In this document: one piece after another, positions 16,654 through 25,500 of the stretch | Numbering within the stretch: the first letter of the stretch is position 1 | How the letters are laid out: the number at the start of each line of letters is the position of its first letter | Assembly (NCBI GenBank): GCA_964504195.1 | Contig: CAZDDI010000016.1 | Location: 1 to 64,000, forward strand | Reading direction: 5' to 3' | Origin: CAZDDI01 sp964504195 | GTDB taxonomy: Bacteria > Chloroflexota > Anaerolineae > B4-G1 > SLSP01 | DNA length: 64,000 nucleotides | Position numbers and translations under genes: made by a program | The notes under the pieces: model-generated | Told to the model about the DNA's origin: nothing | Database searches by the model: none | Seen by the model: the letters and a program-made list of their open reading frames with translations, nothing else

Positions 16654-16934
16654 TTAGCCCCGTCTCTCACTCCCGTTTGCGTTGCCGTCGCGTGCGTTGG
16701 CCTCCAGTTCTCGAAACTGAGGAGGTAGATTGCTGCTCCGCTGTCTGCCTGGACGTTGGGTTGCGTGGGCGCAGCAACCAGCGGCCTGCTGTGCTGGACA
16801 GCCCTTGCACCGCCCGCAGGGCTAATCTGGTTCCGGTGGTTACAGCGACGGTTAGCGTGGTCTGGCGTAGCGGGGTCGAAACGGATGGGGCAAGTACTGA
16901 CAGTAACCCTGATAGTTACCAAATTGCAAGTTGA
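16654..16934 (-). other. gap with possible decayed small ORF
   Basis: Between the NifX gene and the zinc-ribbon gene. One minus-strand frame reads NYQGYCQYLPHPFRPRYARP, meets stops, and later ends PQFRELEANARDGNANGSER. This composition is reminiscent of the small Gly/Arg-rich proteins of such operons, but it is interrupted and has no start. I cannot assign it. Confidence 0.25.
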
Positions 16935-16937
16935 GAG

Positions 16938-17324
16938 TTAGCGACTGTGCCGGTGTTGCCCGCCGCCCAGTCCGACATGGTCAGCGCCGGCAGTTTCCAG
17001 TCGGGGTAATTGCCCAGCATTGAAAGCAGTGATGACTTCGCTGACGGTCGTGCCTTGCAAGCGATAGGCTGGTATGTTCGCAGCTTCGAGCACGCGAAAG
17101 GCGTTCGGCCCCAGGCTAGGCGCGATGACGACCTGCACGCCACGCTGCAAGACGGTCTGTGCGGCCTGCACGCCTGCTCCTCCGGACGCGCTGAGCGCTG
17201 GATTAGGTAATGCCTCGAAGTCGAGGGTCTCCGGATCAACAAAAATGAAAGTTTGACACCGCCCAAAGACCGGGCTGGCGGGCGCATCCAGGGTAGCGCC
17301 GTTGGCAGGAATCACGATTTGCAT
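16938..17324 (-). CDS. NifX-family cofactor-binding protein
   Basis: 128 residues. It begins MQIVIPANGATLDAPASPVFGR, with the pattern of the dinitrogenase Fe-Mo cofactor domain (PF02579), and includes a central VLQRGVQVVIAPSLGPNAF. The family binds metal clusters or acts as a small carrier, and many members have nothing to do with nitrogenase. No nif structural genes are present here. The histidine-containing end (LGGGQHRHSR) replaces the usual Gly/Met-rich tail and may be slightly shortened. AAGGAG is 6 bases before the ATG. It is the first gene of the operon behind the promoter at 17397-17424. Confidence 0.8.
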   Translation of the reverse strand: MQIVIPANGATLDAPASPVFGRCQTFIFVDPETLDFEALPNPALSASGGAGVQAAQTVLQRGVQVVIAPSLGPNAFRVLEAANIPAYRLQGTTVSEVITAFNAGQLPRLETAGADHVGLGGGQHRHSR

Positions 17325-17396
17325 AGCATTCTCCTTAGTAGTTTGGAACGTGGTGGACTTTCCAGATGCGGTTGTGTATCATCCACCTCCATTTTC

Positions 17397-17424
17397 AGTA
17401 TAGCATCTATTGTCATAATGTCAA
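17397..17424 (-). promoter_or_regulatory. sigma-A-type promoter with overlapping palindrome
   Basis: Minus strand: TTGACA (17424-17419), a 16-base spacer, then TATACT (17402-17397), about 75 bases before the NifX start. The near-perfect palindrome TATTG-TCAT-A-ATGT-CAATA at 17408-17426 covers the -35 and most of the spacer, a typical repressor position. The broken MarR gene nearby is a candidate former regulator. Confidence 0.6.
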
Positions 17425-17426
17425 TA

Positions 17427-17812
17427 GAAATACATCTTTACAGGGGGCATCAAAGTTTGCGTGGGAGAAGCTCCCCAAGTCTGCCTTCCTCTTACACAGA
17501 CGTAGGAGAGCAGGCGCGCTGTTTTTTCGAGTGCCAAGCCTGTAACGAGTTTTTCGTATAAATTCTCGCTTTCGTGGTGCTCACCGATCTTCATATAGCA
17601 ACTCGGGTTAATTTGAGGTTTACATCGGTTTAGGATACGGATTGGGGTGTGTTTCGTTTCGGTTATGGAATGAAGCCTGGTACGATTGGAGACCGGCCAT
17701 AGCGGCCTTGGTTGGGTCTTTGACCGTGCTTCTCTCAACTCAGACGAAACATACTCGTCTCATTTCAATTGAAGGAAGCCACGCTTCCATAGCATTATGG
17801 AAGGTGTGGTTT
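17427..17812. other. intergenic region, nothing recognised
   Basis: 386 bases between the divergent promoter region of the NifX operon and the end of the cyclase-ATPase gene. Only short weak hairpins are seen (for example GGAAGCCACGCTTCC near 17773). No gene, RNA or clear repeat could be supported. Confidence 0.4.
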
Positions 17813-20800
17813 TTAACTCAGTTGAAATACATTCTGTTCAGCCACTAATGCCACAACTTCTTGCCCGATTGTTTTCAGAAAGGTGTGCCGGTTGGTGGCA
17901 TCGGGGAGTGTCTCGGCCTGTGCATGGAGTAGTGCATGGGCTTGCGCCAATAGTGTAGATGCACGCGGGTCGGTGGTCGCGCGTAATACATGATAGCAAG
18001 TGAGCAGTATCGGCAATGGTGCGGCGGTGCCGCAGAGCGTGGGGTGGTCTTCCATCTGTTGCAAAACCGGTTCGAGGTGTGCCAGGGCTTCCGCGTGGCG
18101 TTCCTGACGTAAAGCGATTTCAGCCAGTCCCGCCAGCGGTTCGGCCAGCCGCAACTGTTCGCCGATTCGCTCGCGCAGCTCCAAGGCTTGGGTATATGCA
18201 TCTGTGGCCTCATTCAGTCGCCCCAGTGCGACGAGCGCCTGCCCGATAGCGACTAGCGCGTAAGCCTGGTCGGAGCGGTGCGTGGTCTCCCGCGCGATAC
18301 GGAGTGCCTGTTGTCCTTGTGCTAGCGCGTCTTCATACGCGCCCAGGGCATAACGCAGTCGGCTCACGTTCACCAGGATTTTTCCTTCGCCGCGCAGGTT
18401 GCGTACTCCCCGGCTAAGGTGTAGCCCTTGTTTGAAGTATGTCTCTGCGGCTGAATAATTGCCCCAGAGCAAGTGCAGGTAGCCGCAGTTTCCCAGGGAG
18501 ATACCCTCACCCCAGGCATCATGCATCGTCCGATTGATCTGTAACGCTTGCTCGAAGTGGGCTTGCGCTAGCTCTGGGTTGCCTAGTTCTAACAGCAAAT
18601 GTCCCAGGTTGTTGTGCGTGATACTCTCCCCGCGCCAGTTATGTACGGTGCGACTGATGTTTAGATTCTCCTCGAAGTATCGCCGGGCGATATCATAATC
18701 GCCTAGATTACGGGCCACTGCGCCCAAATCTCCCAGCATAATGCCTTCGCGTCGCCGGTTGCCGAACTGTTGGTAGAGGCTGAGCGCCTGCTCTAGATGT
18801 GTGCGCGCATCGGTGTAGTTCCCCTGGCGGCGATGTGCCAGGCTTAATTTGTAGTGAATGTCCGCTTCGGCCAGTGTGAGCGAAGTTTGCCGCGCCAGTA
18901 TTAGCGCTCGTTCAAAATAGGTGCAGGCTTCGGTATTGGCAAACTGGCGGGTCGCTTGATCTCCGGCTTGGATGAGGTGTGGAATGGCGCGGTTGGCTTC
19001 CCCGGCGGCCTCCCAGTGATGCGCGAGCAGGCTGTGCATTTCTTCCAGACGGTCGGGGTATAATTTTTTGAACGCCTCGGCTGTTTGGCGATGCAACGCA
19101 CGACGATCCTTTTGCAGCAAGCTACTGTAAGCTGCTTCGCGGGTAAGCGTATGCTTGAAGGTGTAATGGGTCTCTGGTGCGCGTTCTTGTCGGCGGATGA
19201 GCTCTAGCTGTTGCAATTGTTCCAAATGCACATCTAACTGTTCCTCTTGCCCCAGCACTTGCACTATCATCCGCCGCGAGAAGCTTCGTCCGATGACAGC
19301 TGCTAGCTGAAGCACACGTTTGGCTCCCGGTGCCAGCCGGTCAATGCGGGCCATCAGCACGCCCTGGAGTGTTTCCGGTACGCGTAATTGAGCGATTTCA
19401 CTGGTAGCATACCAGTGCCCCCGGGTTGTATCGTAGCGAATCGCGCCGCTATCCAACAGTGAGCGCGTAAGTTCTTCCACATAAAAGGGATTGCCCTCAG
19501 CGTGTTCCAGAATGCGTCCTTTGAACGCTTTTGGCAGTGCTTCCAGATGCAGGAGGTTGCTTAATAGCATAGCGCTCTCGTCGAGGGTGAGCGGGTTTAG
19601 GGTAATTGCGATGTATTGTGTGGGATAGTGGAGTGCCGCTAGTTGGCGCACACGCCAACTAGCGTGTGTACTTTCCGGGCGCAACGTACACACTAGCAGC
19701 AGAGGGAGCGTCGTGGTCAACTCAAACACTGATTCTAGGAGTTCCAATGAGGTAGGATCGGCCCAATGCAGGTCCTCGCAGACAATGAGCAATGGCTGTT
19801 GGCGTGCTGCTCCACGCAACAGTTCCCGGATTGCCGTAAACGTTCGCTCTTTTTGATACGCGCTTTCTTCCGTATCGGGTAGCGCCGTTTGTGGATGTTG
19901 CGCCTGCGGGTGTAGGAGTAGCGCCCGCAGGTAGGGATAATCTGTTTCGAACCGTTCTGGACAGAGTGTTTGCCCGCGTTCCCAAAGCGCGTTCTGCACC
20001 ATTTCTGGTGTATCTTCGGTGCTCACGCTGAGTAATGCCTGCAATACTTTGGTCCACAGGTAGTAAGCGCTGGTGAGATGATAGGAAAGGCAATAACCTT
20101 CCACCCATCGTACCTTCTCGGTGGAAAGGTCGGCGTGTAATTCTGCCAACAAGCGTGATTTACCCAGTCCGGCTTCGCCCACCAGGGTGAGGATACCACC
20201 CCGGTGAGTTTGTAATTGCGCCAGCGCTGCTTGCAACTGTGCCATTTCGTGCTCGCGTCCAGTGAGCGCGGCGATCAGGCCAGGAATGCCCCGACTCTTG
20301 CCCGGTGTATCGCGTGCTGCCAGTGGGCGGTAGACGGTGATAGGTTGGCTAATGCCCTTGACCAGAATTTCCCCCAGTGATGTCCAATAGAAATGCGCGT
20401 GTGTCAGGCGGTAGGTTCTCTCACTCACCAGAACGGTTCCTGGCTGAGCAGCGGTCTCCATGCGGGCAGCTAACGCTACCGCTTGCCCCATGGCGGTATC
20501 CTCGCTGTGTTGCTGCCGGTTGCCCACGCGGGTCACAATTACTTCGCCCGTGTTGACGCCCACGCGCAGTTGGAGTTGCACCCCTTCGCGGGCGTGCAGC
20601 TCCGCCGCAAACGGCGTGAGCGCGGCCTGCATCGCCAGCGCAGTGCGCACCGCGCGTTCCGGGTCGTCCTCATGCACTGTATCCGCGCCGAAAAACGCCA
20701 GCAGCCCATCGCCCCGGAACTGGTTCACCTCGCCGCCGTAGCGAAACACCTCCGCCTCCAGCAGCTTGAAAACCTCGTTCATCACCTCTACCCAGGTTTC

Positions 20801-21028
20801 GATGGGGAGCTGCTCGGCCAAATCCGTCGAGCCTTTGATATCGGCCAGGACGATGGTGACGGTTTTGTGCGCGCCTTGCAGTGCATCCTCATTGGGCGCG
20901 GATTGCAGCGCGGCTAGCTGCGCCCGCAGCGGCGCCAGCGCCGTCTCGATAATTGCATCGCCCAGCACCGCCCGCTGTCCCTCTAGCGCAGCGATGGCTT
21001 GTTTCAGATTGGCTATGTCGTTTTCCAA
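17813..21028 (-). CDS. class III cyclase - STAND-type ATPase - TPR regulator
   Basis: 1071 residues from a TTG start (ENDIANLKQ) behind GAGGGC; a longer frame exists, but its first 20 codons are made of a dispersed repeat. Order: a coiled coil (1-45), then a class III nucleotide cyclase domain (about 55-235) with both metal aspartates (VLADIKGSTDLAE and FRGDGLLAFFG) and RVGVNTGEV. Next is a GREHE-led AAA_16/STAND ATPase (about 255-560) with Walker A VGEAGLGKSRL and Walker B LLIVCEDLHWADP, then about a dozen TPR units to the end. The family couples nucleotide-second-messenger synthesis or a relic of it to ATP-driven sensing. The input is unknown. Confidence 0.85.
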   Translation of the reverse strand: MENDIANLKQAIAALEGQRAVLGDAIIETALAPLRAQLAALQSAPNEDALQGAHKTVTIVLADIKGSTDLAEQLPIETWVEVMNEVFKLLEAEVFRYGGEVNQFRGDGLLAFFGADTVHEDDPERAVRTALAMQAALTPFAAELHAREGVQLQLRVGVNTGEVIVTRVGNRQQHSEDTAMGQAVALAARMETAAQPGTVLVSERTYRLTHAHFYWTSLGEILVKGISQPITVYRPLAARDTPGKSRGIPGLIAALTGREHEMAQLQAALAQLQTHRGGILTLVGEAGLGKSRLLAELHADLSTEKVRWVEGYCLSYHLTSAYYLWTKVLQALLSVSTEDTPEMVQNALWERGQTLCPERFETDYPYLRALLLHPQAQHPQTALPDTEESAYQKERTFTAIRELLRGAARQQPLLIVCEDLHWADPTSLELLESVFELTTTLPLLLVCTLRPESTHASWRVRQLAALHYPTQYIAITLNPLTLDESAMLLSNLLHLEALPKAFKGRILEHAEGNPFYVEELTRSLLDSGAIRYDTTRGHWYATSEIAQLRVPETLQGVLMARIDRLAPGAKRVLQLAAVIGRSFSRRMIVQVLGQEEQLDVHLEQLQQLELIRRQERAPETHYTFKHTLTREAAYSSLLQKDRRALHRQTAEAFKKLYPDRLEEMHSLLAHHWEAAGEANRAIPHLIQAGDQATRQFANTEACTYFERALILARQTSLTLAEADIHYKLSLAHRRQGNYTDARTHLEQALSLYQQFGNRRREGIMLGDLGAVARNLGDYDIARRYFEENLNISRTVHNWRGESITHNNLGHLLLELGNPELAQAHFEQALQINRTMHDAWGEGISLGNCGYLHLLWGNYSAAETYFKQGLHLSRGVRNLRGEGKILVNVSRLRYALGAYEDALAQGQQALRIARETTHRSDQAYALVAIGQALVALGRLNEATDAYTQALELRERIGEQLRLAEPLAGLAEIALRQERHAEALAHLEPVLQQMEDHPTLCGTAAPLPILLTCYHVLRATTDPRASTLLAQAHALLHAQAETLPDATNRHTFLKTIGQEVVALVAEQNVFQLS

Positions 21029-21052
21029 AGAGTGCCCTCGTGACAAAAGATG

Positions 21053-21097
21053 ATGCGTGAAACGTGAAGCGTGAGTGGGGGAGATTTTCACGCTTTA
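21053..21097. repeat. dispersed repeat, CGTGAAACGTGAAGCGTGA family
   Basis: CGTGAAACGTGAAGCGTGA faces a TTTTCACGCTTT arm. Other pieces of the family lie near 22619-22640, 24937-24957, 34196-34237, 40671-40703 and 43131-43190. Here it lies just upstream of the cyclase gene and artificially lengthens its open frame. Confidence 0.55.
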
Positions 21098-21119
21098 GGT
21101 ATTGCTTTGCGTCTTTGCG

Positions 21120-22511
21120 TTATTTCCCCACTCGCCGGAGTATTTCCCGCGCGGCAACCATGCCGGAAGCCGAAGCCTGCACCAATCCGCGCGTGACGCC
21201 CGCGCCGTCCCCGCAGGCGAATAGGTTTTGCACTTCCGTCTCGAGCTGCGGCGTGAGCTGAAGCCGGTTCGAGTAGAACTTAACCTCGATGCCGTAGAGC
21301 AGCGTGTGCCGCGAGGCCACGCCCGGCGCGAGTTTGTCCATTGCGTGCAGCATCTCCAGCAGGTTGACGACGTAGCGATACGGTAGCACCAGGTTCAGAT
21401 CGCCCGGCACCGCGCTGGGCAAGGTGGGAATGACCACCGACCGTGCGAGGCGCTCCGGCGTGGTGCGCTGCCCGGCTTCCAGATCGCCCAGCCGTTGCAC
21501 GATGATGCCGCCGCTAAGCAGGTTCGCCAGCCGCGCGATGCTCTTGCCGTAGGTGATGGGGTCATCGAATGGCTCGGTGAAGGTCTTGCTTACCAGCAGG
21601 GCGAAGTTGGTGTTATGGGTCTTGTGTCCGGCAAACGAGTGCCCGTTGACGGTCATCACGTCCCCGGCGAACTCGGTGCTCACCTCGCCGTAGGGGCACA
21701 TGCAGAACGTGCGAATCTGGTCATCGAACGCCCGCGAGTAGTAGATGAACTTGGATTCGTAGACCAGCCGGGTGATGGGTTCCAGCACCGGCGCAGGCAG
21801 CTCGACGCGCACGCCCAGGTCAACCGGATTGCGGGCCATCGTGAGGCCCAGCGTCTTGGCAGCGGTTTCCAGCCACGCAGCCCCCTCGCGTCCCGGTGAG
21901 ACGATGACCGCGCCTGCGCTTAGTCGCTCGCCCTTCTTGGTCTCGACCCCCACGACGCGCCCGTTCTCCGTGAGCACGTTGGCGACCGGTGTGTTGGGGC
22001 GGATGACGATCCCGCGCTCGTGCAGTGCGTCGCGCATCCCCAGCATGATGTCCACACAGCGCTCGGTGCCAATATGGCGAATCGGTACCGAGACAAAGCG
22101 CAGCCCGGCGAGCATCGCTTGCTGTTGCAGTAGATCAATCTCGTCATTGGGTTCGCCGTGAATGGCATCTGGCGCCCCAAAGCTACGGTAGATGGTATCC
22201 GCCTCCGTGACCAGCTGTGCGGCGGGCGCTTCACCCAGAATCTCCGCCAGGTGGCCGCCCACTGCCGTCGAGAGGGTCAGCTTGCCATCGGAGAACGCCC
22301 CCGCGCCACCCCAGCCGGTGAGGATGCTGCACGGGCGGCAGTGTATACACGCGCTGCCCGTCTCGCGGATAGGACAGCTGCGCTTGTCTATATCGCGGCC
22401 CTTTTCCAGCATCAACACGCGCAGGCCGGGTTTGGCGCTTAGCTCCAGCGCGGCGAAAATCCCCGCTGGGCCTGCCCCGATGATGATGACATCGTAAGTG
22501 GTGGATTCCAT
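21120..22511 (-). CDS. FAD-dependent dehydrogenase (COG2509 type)
   Basis: 463 residues. A Rossmann FAD-binding motif opens the protein (VIIIGAGPAGIFAALEL, residues 8-24). A cysteine-containing segment follows (SCPIRETGSACIHCRPC), then GWGGAGAFSDGKLTLS, the signature of this uncharacterised flavoprotein group. The second FAD contact is near the end (LFACGDGAGVTRGLVQASASG). AGGAG is 6 bases before ATG GAA. The substrate is unknown; relatives occur in many anaerobes. The gene lies between the TrkA-like protein and the cyclase in the same direction, with gaps of about 90-110 bp, so co-transcription is possible but not required. Confidence 0.8.
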   Translation of the reverse strand: MESTTYDVIIIGAGPAGIFAALELSAKPGLRVLMLEKGRDIDKRSCPIRETGSACIHCRPCSILTGWGGAGAFSDGKLTLSTAVGGHLAEILGEAPAAQLVTEADTIYRSFGAPDAIHGEPNDEIDLLQQQAMLAGLRFVSVPIRHIGTERCVDIMLGMRDALHERGIVIRPNTPVANVLTENGRVVGVETKKGERLSAGAVIVSPGREGAAWLETAAKTLGLTMARNPVDLGVRVELPAPVLEPITRLVYESKFIYYSRAFDDQIRTFCMCPYGEVSTEFAGDVMTVNGHSFAGHKTHNTNFALLVSKTFTEPFDDPITYGKSIARLANLLSGGIIVQRLGDLEAGQRTTPERLARSVVIPTLPSAVPGDLNLVLPYRYVVNLLEMLHAMDKLAPGVASRHTLLYGIEVKFYSNRLQLTPQLETEVQNLFACGDGAGVTRGLVQASASGMVAAREILRRVGK

Positions 22512-22624
22512 AGTCAACTCCTGAGCAAATGAGTGAATGGTGAATGCAGTACGGGCGCTATGCGGGCCAGGCTTATATTGTGTGTGGCTAGTCTGCGCGG
22601 ATAAGATACCTGATTTCTCACATT

Positions 22625-24376
22625 TTACGTTTCACGCATGGTGAGCGATCCCAGCTTCTCCCGCGAGGCCAGCACCACCAGCTCGTCCCTGGCGCGCAGG
22701 CGCACATCGAGGGGCGGGGGGATGAGTGCGCGCCCCTCGCGGGTGAGCAGGAGCACGGTCAGATTGGGTTCGTCATGTAGCGTGGAAATCAGGACGCCGC
22801 GCAACGGAGATTGCGGCTGGATCGGCAGGCTGGCGAGTAGGTAATCGTGTCCGGTAAGCGATTCTACCGGCTGGGCCACGCGCAAGTCGAGCGCGGCATC
22901 CAGAAATGCCGGCGCGGCAATCATGGAGGTGCTGTAGACTGCATCGAAAGCGAAGGTCTCTTGCAGGCGGCGGCCCAGCTCCTCCTCGAAGATACGGACG
23001 ACGATGCGGATGTGCGGGTTCAGCTCCCGCGCGCGCAGGGCAGTCTGGATGTTGTGCATATCATCCTCGTCGCAGGCGATGAGCGCGGCAGCCTGCTCCA
23101 CCCCGGCGTCGCGCAGCACGGAGGGCAGTCGCCCATCGCCCACGATGACGCGCACCGCTTTTTCCTTCAACTGCTCCTGGAGCCGGTCGCGTTTGGCCGT
23201 AATGCCCACCACCGGATGCCCGCTGGCGCGCAATTGTTGCGCGATGCGATAGCCGGTATGCCCCAGGCCGCTGACCAGGATGGGCCGGTGTGCCCCTGGC
23301 GGCGTCACCCCTAGCGCGTGACCTTCGGCCAGCGCTTCCAGACACTTCGGCGAGGAGAACACGATGAGCGCATCTTCGTTGCACAGGAGTGTGTCACCTG
23401 CCGGTTCTATGGTCAGTTTGCCCTTGCGTAGCAGGCACACGACGGAAATATCCTGCATCTCGGCGATTTCGGACAGGGGATGTCCGAGCAAGGGGGAATC
23501 GCTACGGAGTGGTAGCCGGGCCAGCAGATAGGTGCTGCCGTCCAGGTCGAAGGTCTCCAAGACCTGCACGCCGGCAGCTGCATGGGCAAAGGCGATGGCG
23601 GCCACCGCGGAGCGGCTCAGCACCGCCGCCAGGCGCGTGGTCTTTTGCAGTGCATCGCTCAGCTCATCCTCGAACAGGCGCAGGACGACGCGCGCGCGTG
23701 GGTTGAGTTCCCGTATATGGAAGGCGGCTTCGAGATTCACCAAGTCTTGGTCGGTGCAGACGATGACGGCGCGCGCGCGCTCCACGCCGGCCTGGCGCAG
23801 CACGGCTTCGCTGCGCACGTCGCCGATGAGCACGGGCATTCCACGATCAATTAACGCCTGGATGAGCGGGGTGGGGGTGGTATCAATCCCCACAACGGGA
23901 ATATCGAGCTCCAGTAGCGGCAGGGCGATGCGGTAGCCCACCCGCCCTAAGCCGCACAGCACCACCGGGTGTGACGTTGTCGCAGCGAGCGCGGTCTGCC
24001 AGAGTGGGCCGCGCTCGCTGCGCACGAAGAACACGCGCACCAGCTCGACCATATTGACGCCAAAGAGCAGGAAGAGCGGAATGCCCACCATTGGCGTGAG
24101 GACGAAAAACAAATCCAGGTGTGGGTCGCTGGGCATATCGCTATAATCCACCTGGAGCAGGCTCATATTGAGAACCGCGAACACGGCTTTGATGTAGCTG
24201 AGTGGTGGCGTTTCGACGCGGTTGTAGGCCACCATGAAACCGAGGGCCAGCACAGCGACGCCCAGCGCCAGCGTCAGGGCCACGCGCCAGGGGAACAGCC
24301 TGACGAATACGCGCGCGTCCTGGAGGAACGTGCGCCACCAGTGTGCTGGCGGGCGGTGATGTTGGCGGTCAGGCAT
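22625..24376 (-). CDS. twin-RCK channel-like protein (TrkA-N/TrkA-C x2)
   Basis: 583 residues. A cytoplasmic start is followed by a transmembrane helix (about 31-52), a pore-like re-entrant segment (about 60-80) and a second helix (about 90-115). Two complete RCK modules follow: TrkA-N with VVLCGLGRVGYRIA (about 138) and TrkA-C to about 355, then TrkA-N with ILVSGLGHTGYRIA (about 367) and TrkA-C to the end. RCK domains gate K+ channels by binding nucleotides or ions. Where channels have TVGYGD this protein has LQVDYSD, so both filter glycines are replaced. The gene lies 17 bp behind the flavin reductase gene, probably in one transcript. Confidence 0.8.
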   Translation of the reverse strand: MPDRQHHRPPAHWWRTFLQDARVFVRLFPWRVALTLALGVAVLALGFMVAYNRVETPPLSYIKAVFAVLNMSLLQVDYSDMPSDPHLDLFFVLTPMVGIPLFLLFGVNMVELVRVFFVRSERGPLWQTALAATTSHPVVLCGLGRVGYRIALPLLELDIPVVGIDTTPTPLIQALIDRGMPVLIGDVRSEAVLRQAGVERARAVIVCTDQDLVNLEAAFHIRELNPRARVVLRLFEDELSDALQKTTRLAAVLSRSAVAAIAFAHAAAGVQVLETFDLDGSTYLLARLPLRSDSPLLGHPLSEIAEMQDISVVCLLRKGKLTIEPAGDTLLCNEDALIVFSSPKCLEALAEGHALGVTPPGAHRPILVSGLGHTGYRIAQQLRASGHPVVGITAKRDRLQEQLKEKAVRVIVGDGRLPSVLRDAGVEQAAALIACDEDDMHNIQTALRARELNPHIRIVVRIFEEELGRRLQETFAFDAVYSTSMIAAPAFLDAALDLRVAQPVESLTGHDYLLASLPIQPQSPLRGVLISTLHDEPNLTVLLLTREGRALIPPPLDVRLRARDELVVLASREKLGSLTMRET

Positions 24377-24393
24377 AGGTTTTTCCGTTGTAG

Positions 24394-24909
24394 TTACGCA
24401 CCTTTAATCCAACATTCCATGATTTCTCCCACATACAGCCGGTGGAAGTCGCGGGTGGGGTAGACTTCTTCGCGGACTTCAGGAACAATGAAGTGCTCGC
24501 CGGCCAGGTCTTGCGCGTAGAGCTTATGACATACGAATACAAGCCGTGCCTGGGTAAAGGCGACGCTGCCGTGTGGAGTGGGGAGCGGTGTGAGGCCGGT
24601 CGCGGCCATCTTGTCCACATCGCGCCCGGAGTGGCTGCCGCAGTATTGCAGCGCGGAACGGTGCGCTGCATCGAAGAAGCTGAGCGTGAAATACAGTTCG
24701 CGCTCCATGAACTCGAACGTGTACCGTTGCGGGCGCACAAAGGCGAACGCCACGTTTTTGTTCCACAACACCCCCTGGCCGCCCCAGCTGGCCGTCATCG
24801 TGTTGAAATCAGTGGGTGTGCCCGCCGTCACCAGCATCCAGTCTGAGCCGATGCTGTGGAAGACGTTATCCTGCAAAGCAGTGGGCTTTACGGTGCGAAA
24901 GTCGTTCAT
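24394..24909 (-). CDS. flavin reductase-like FMN-binding protein
   Basis: 171 residues, a split-barrel flavin reductase-like domain over its full length. It includes LVTAGTPTDFNTMTASWGG, the FMN-binding T(M)(T)xSWG motif, and FAFVRPQRYTFEFME. Relatives bind FMN and transfer electrons or act as NAD(P)H:flavin oxidoreductases; the partner is not apparent here. AAGGAGG precedes the ATG by 6 bases. It is divergent from the response regulator at 25071 and upstream of the TrkA-like gene. Confidence 0.75.
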   Translation of the reverse strand: MNDFRTVKPTALQDNVFHSIGSDWMLVTAGTPTDFNTMTASWGGQGVLWNKNVAFAFVRPQRYTFEFMERELYFTLSFFDAAHRSALQYCGSHSGRDVDKMAATGLTPLPTPHGSVAFTQARLVFVCHKLYAQDLAGEHFIVPEVREEVYPTRDFHRLYVGEIMECWIKGA

Positions 24910-24987
24910 TAGTAACCTCCTTGAGCGAATCAGCGAATCACGTTTCACGTATAGTGTAGCACAGGCAGGCGACGACGCAAGGCGTGG

Positions 24988-25015
24988 TTGACAGCTACGG
25001 GAAGCGTGATACATT
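24988..25015 (+). promoter_or_regulatory. candidate sigma-A-type promoter
   Basis: TTGACA (24988-24993), a 16-base spacer and TACATT (25010-25015), 56 bases before the response-regulator ATG. The -35 is perfect and the -10 moderate. It has the same 16-base spacing as three other candidate promoters in the window. Confidence 0.45.
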
Positions 25016-25070
25016 GGGTGTAATAAGTTCGTAGCTTAAATTTTGTACAAGTTAGAAATGAGGTTGAGAC

Positions 25071-25460
25071 GTGAAAAATAATCGTAAAGTTCTTATTGTA
25101 GATGATGAAGCTTTTATCCGAGTATTACTTTCTCAAACGCTGGAAGAGCTCGAAGATCAGGGCGTGGAGCTGTTATTGGCGAATGATGGCGAGGAGGGGT
25201 TGCGGTTGGCTCTGGATGAGGAGCCAGAACTCATCTTTCTCGATGTGATGATGCCTAAACTCAGTGGCTATGAAGTGTGCGAGAAGGTTAAGGCTAAAAA
25301 CTCTGGAATTTACGTTATCCTGCTTACGGCGAAGGGCCAAGCTGTAGATAAAGAACAAGGTACGCAATCTGGTGCCGATGAATACGTTACCAAGCCTTTT
25401 GACCCTGATTACATCCTGGCGCGAGCTATTGAAATTTTGGGACTTGATCCCATTGACTAA
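25071..25460 (+). CDS. single-domain response regulator
   Basis: 129 residues, only a CheY-like receiver domain: acidic pair VDDEA (residues 10-14), phospho-acceptor Asp in LIFLDVMMPK (about residue 60), switch Thr in ILLTAKG and the invariant Lys in VTKPFDP. There is no output domain, so it probably works in a phosphorelay or by protein contact. It is 40 bp upstream of the hybrid kinase gene, which has its own receiver. The two likely form one signalling unit. Confidence 0.85.
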   Translation: MKNNRKVLIVDDEAFIRVLLSQTLEELEDQGVELLLANDGEEGLRLALDEEPELIFLDVMMPKLSGYEVCEKVKAKNSGIYVILLTAKGQAVDKEQGTQSGADEYVTKPFDPDYILARAIEILGLDPID

Positions 25461-25500
25461 GCCCTATTGTTAGCGCCACGCTGCCGGAAGGAAACCCTGG

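Noticed and set aside
16938..17324. Evidence for nitrogen fixation
   Set aside because: NifX-type domains occur in many non-diazotrophs, and no nifHDK, nifE/N or nifB gene is seen.
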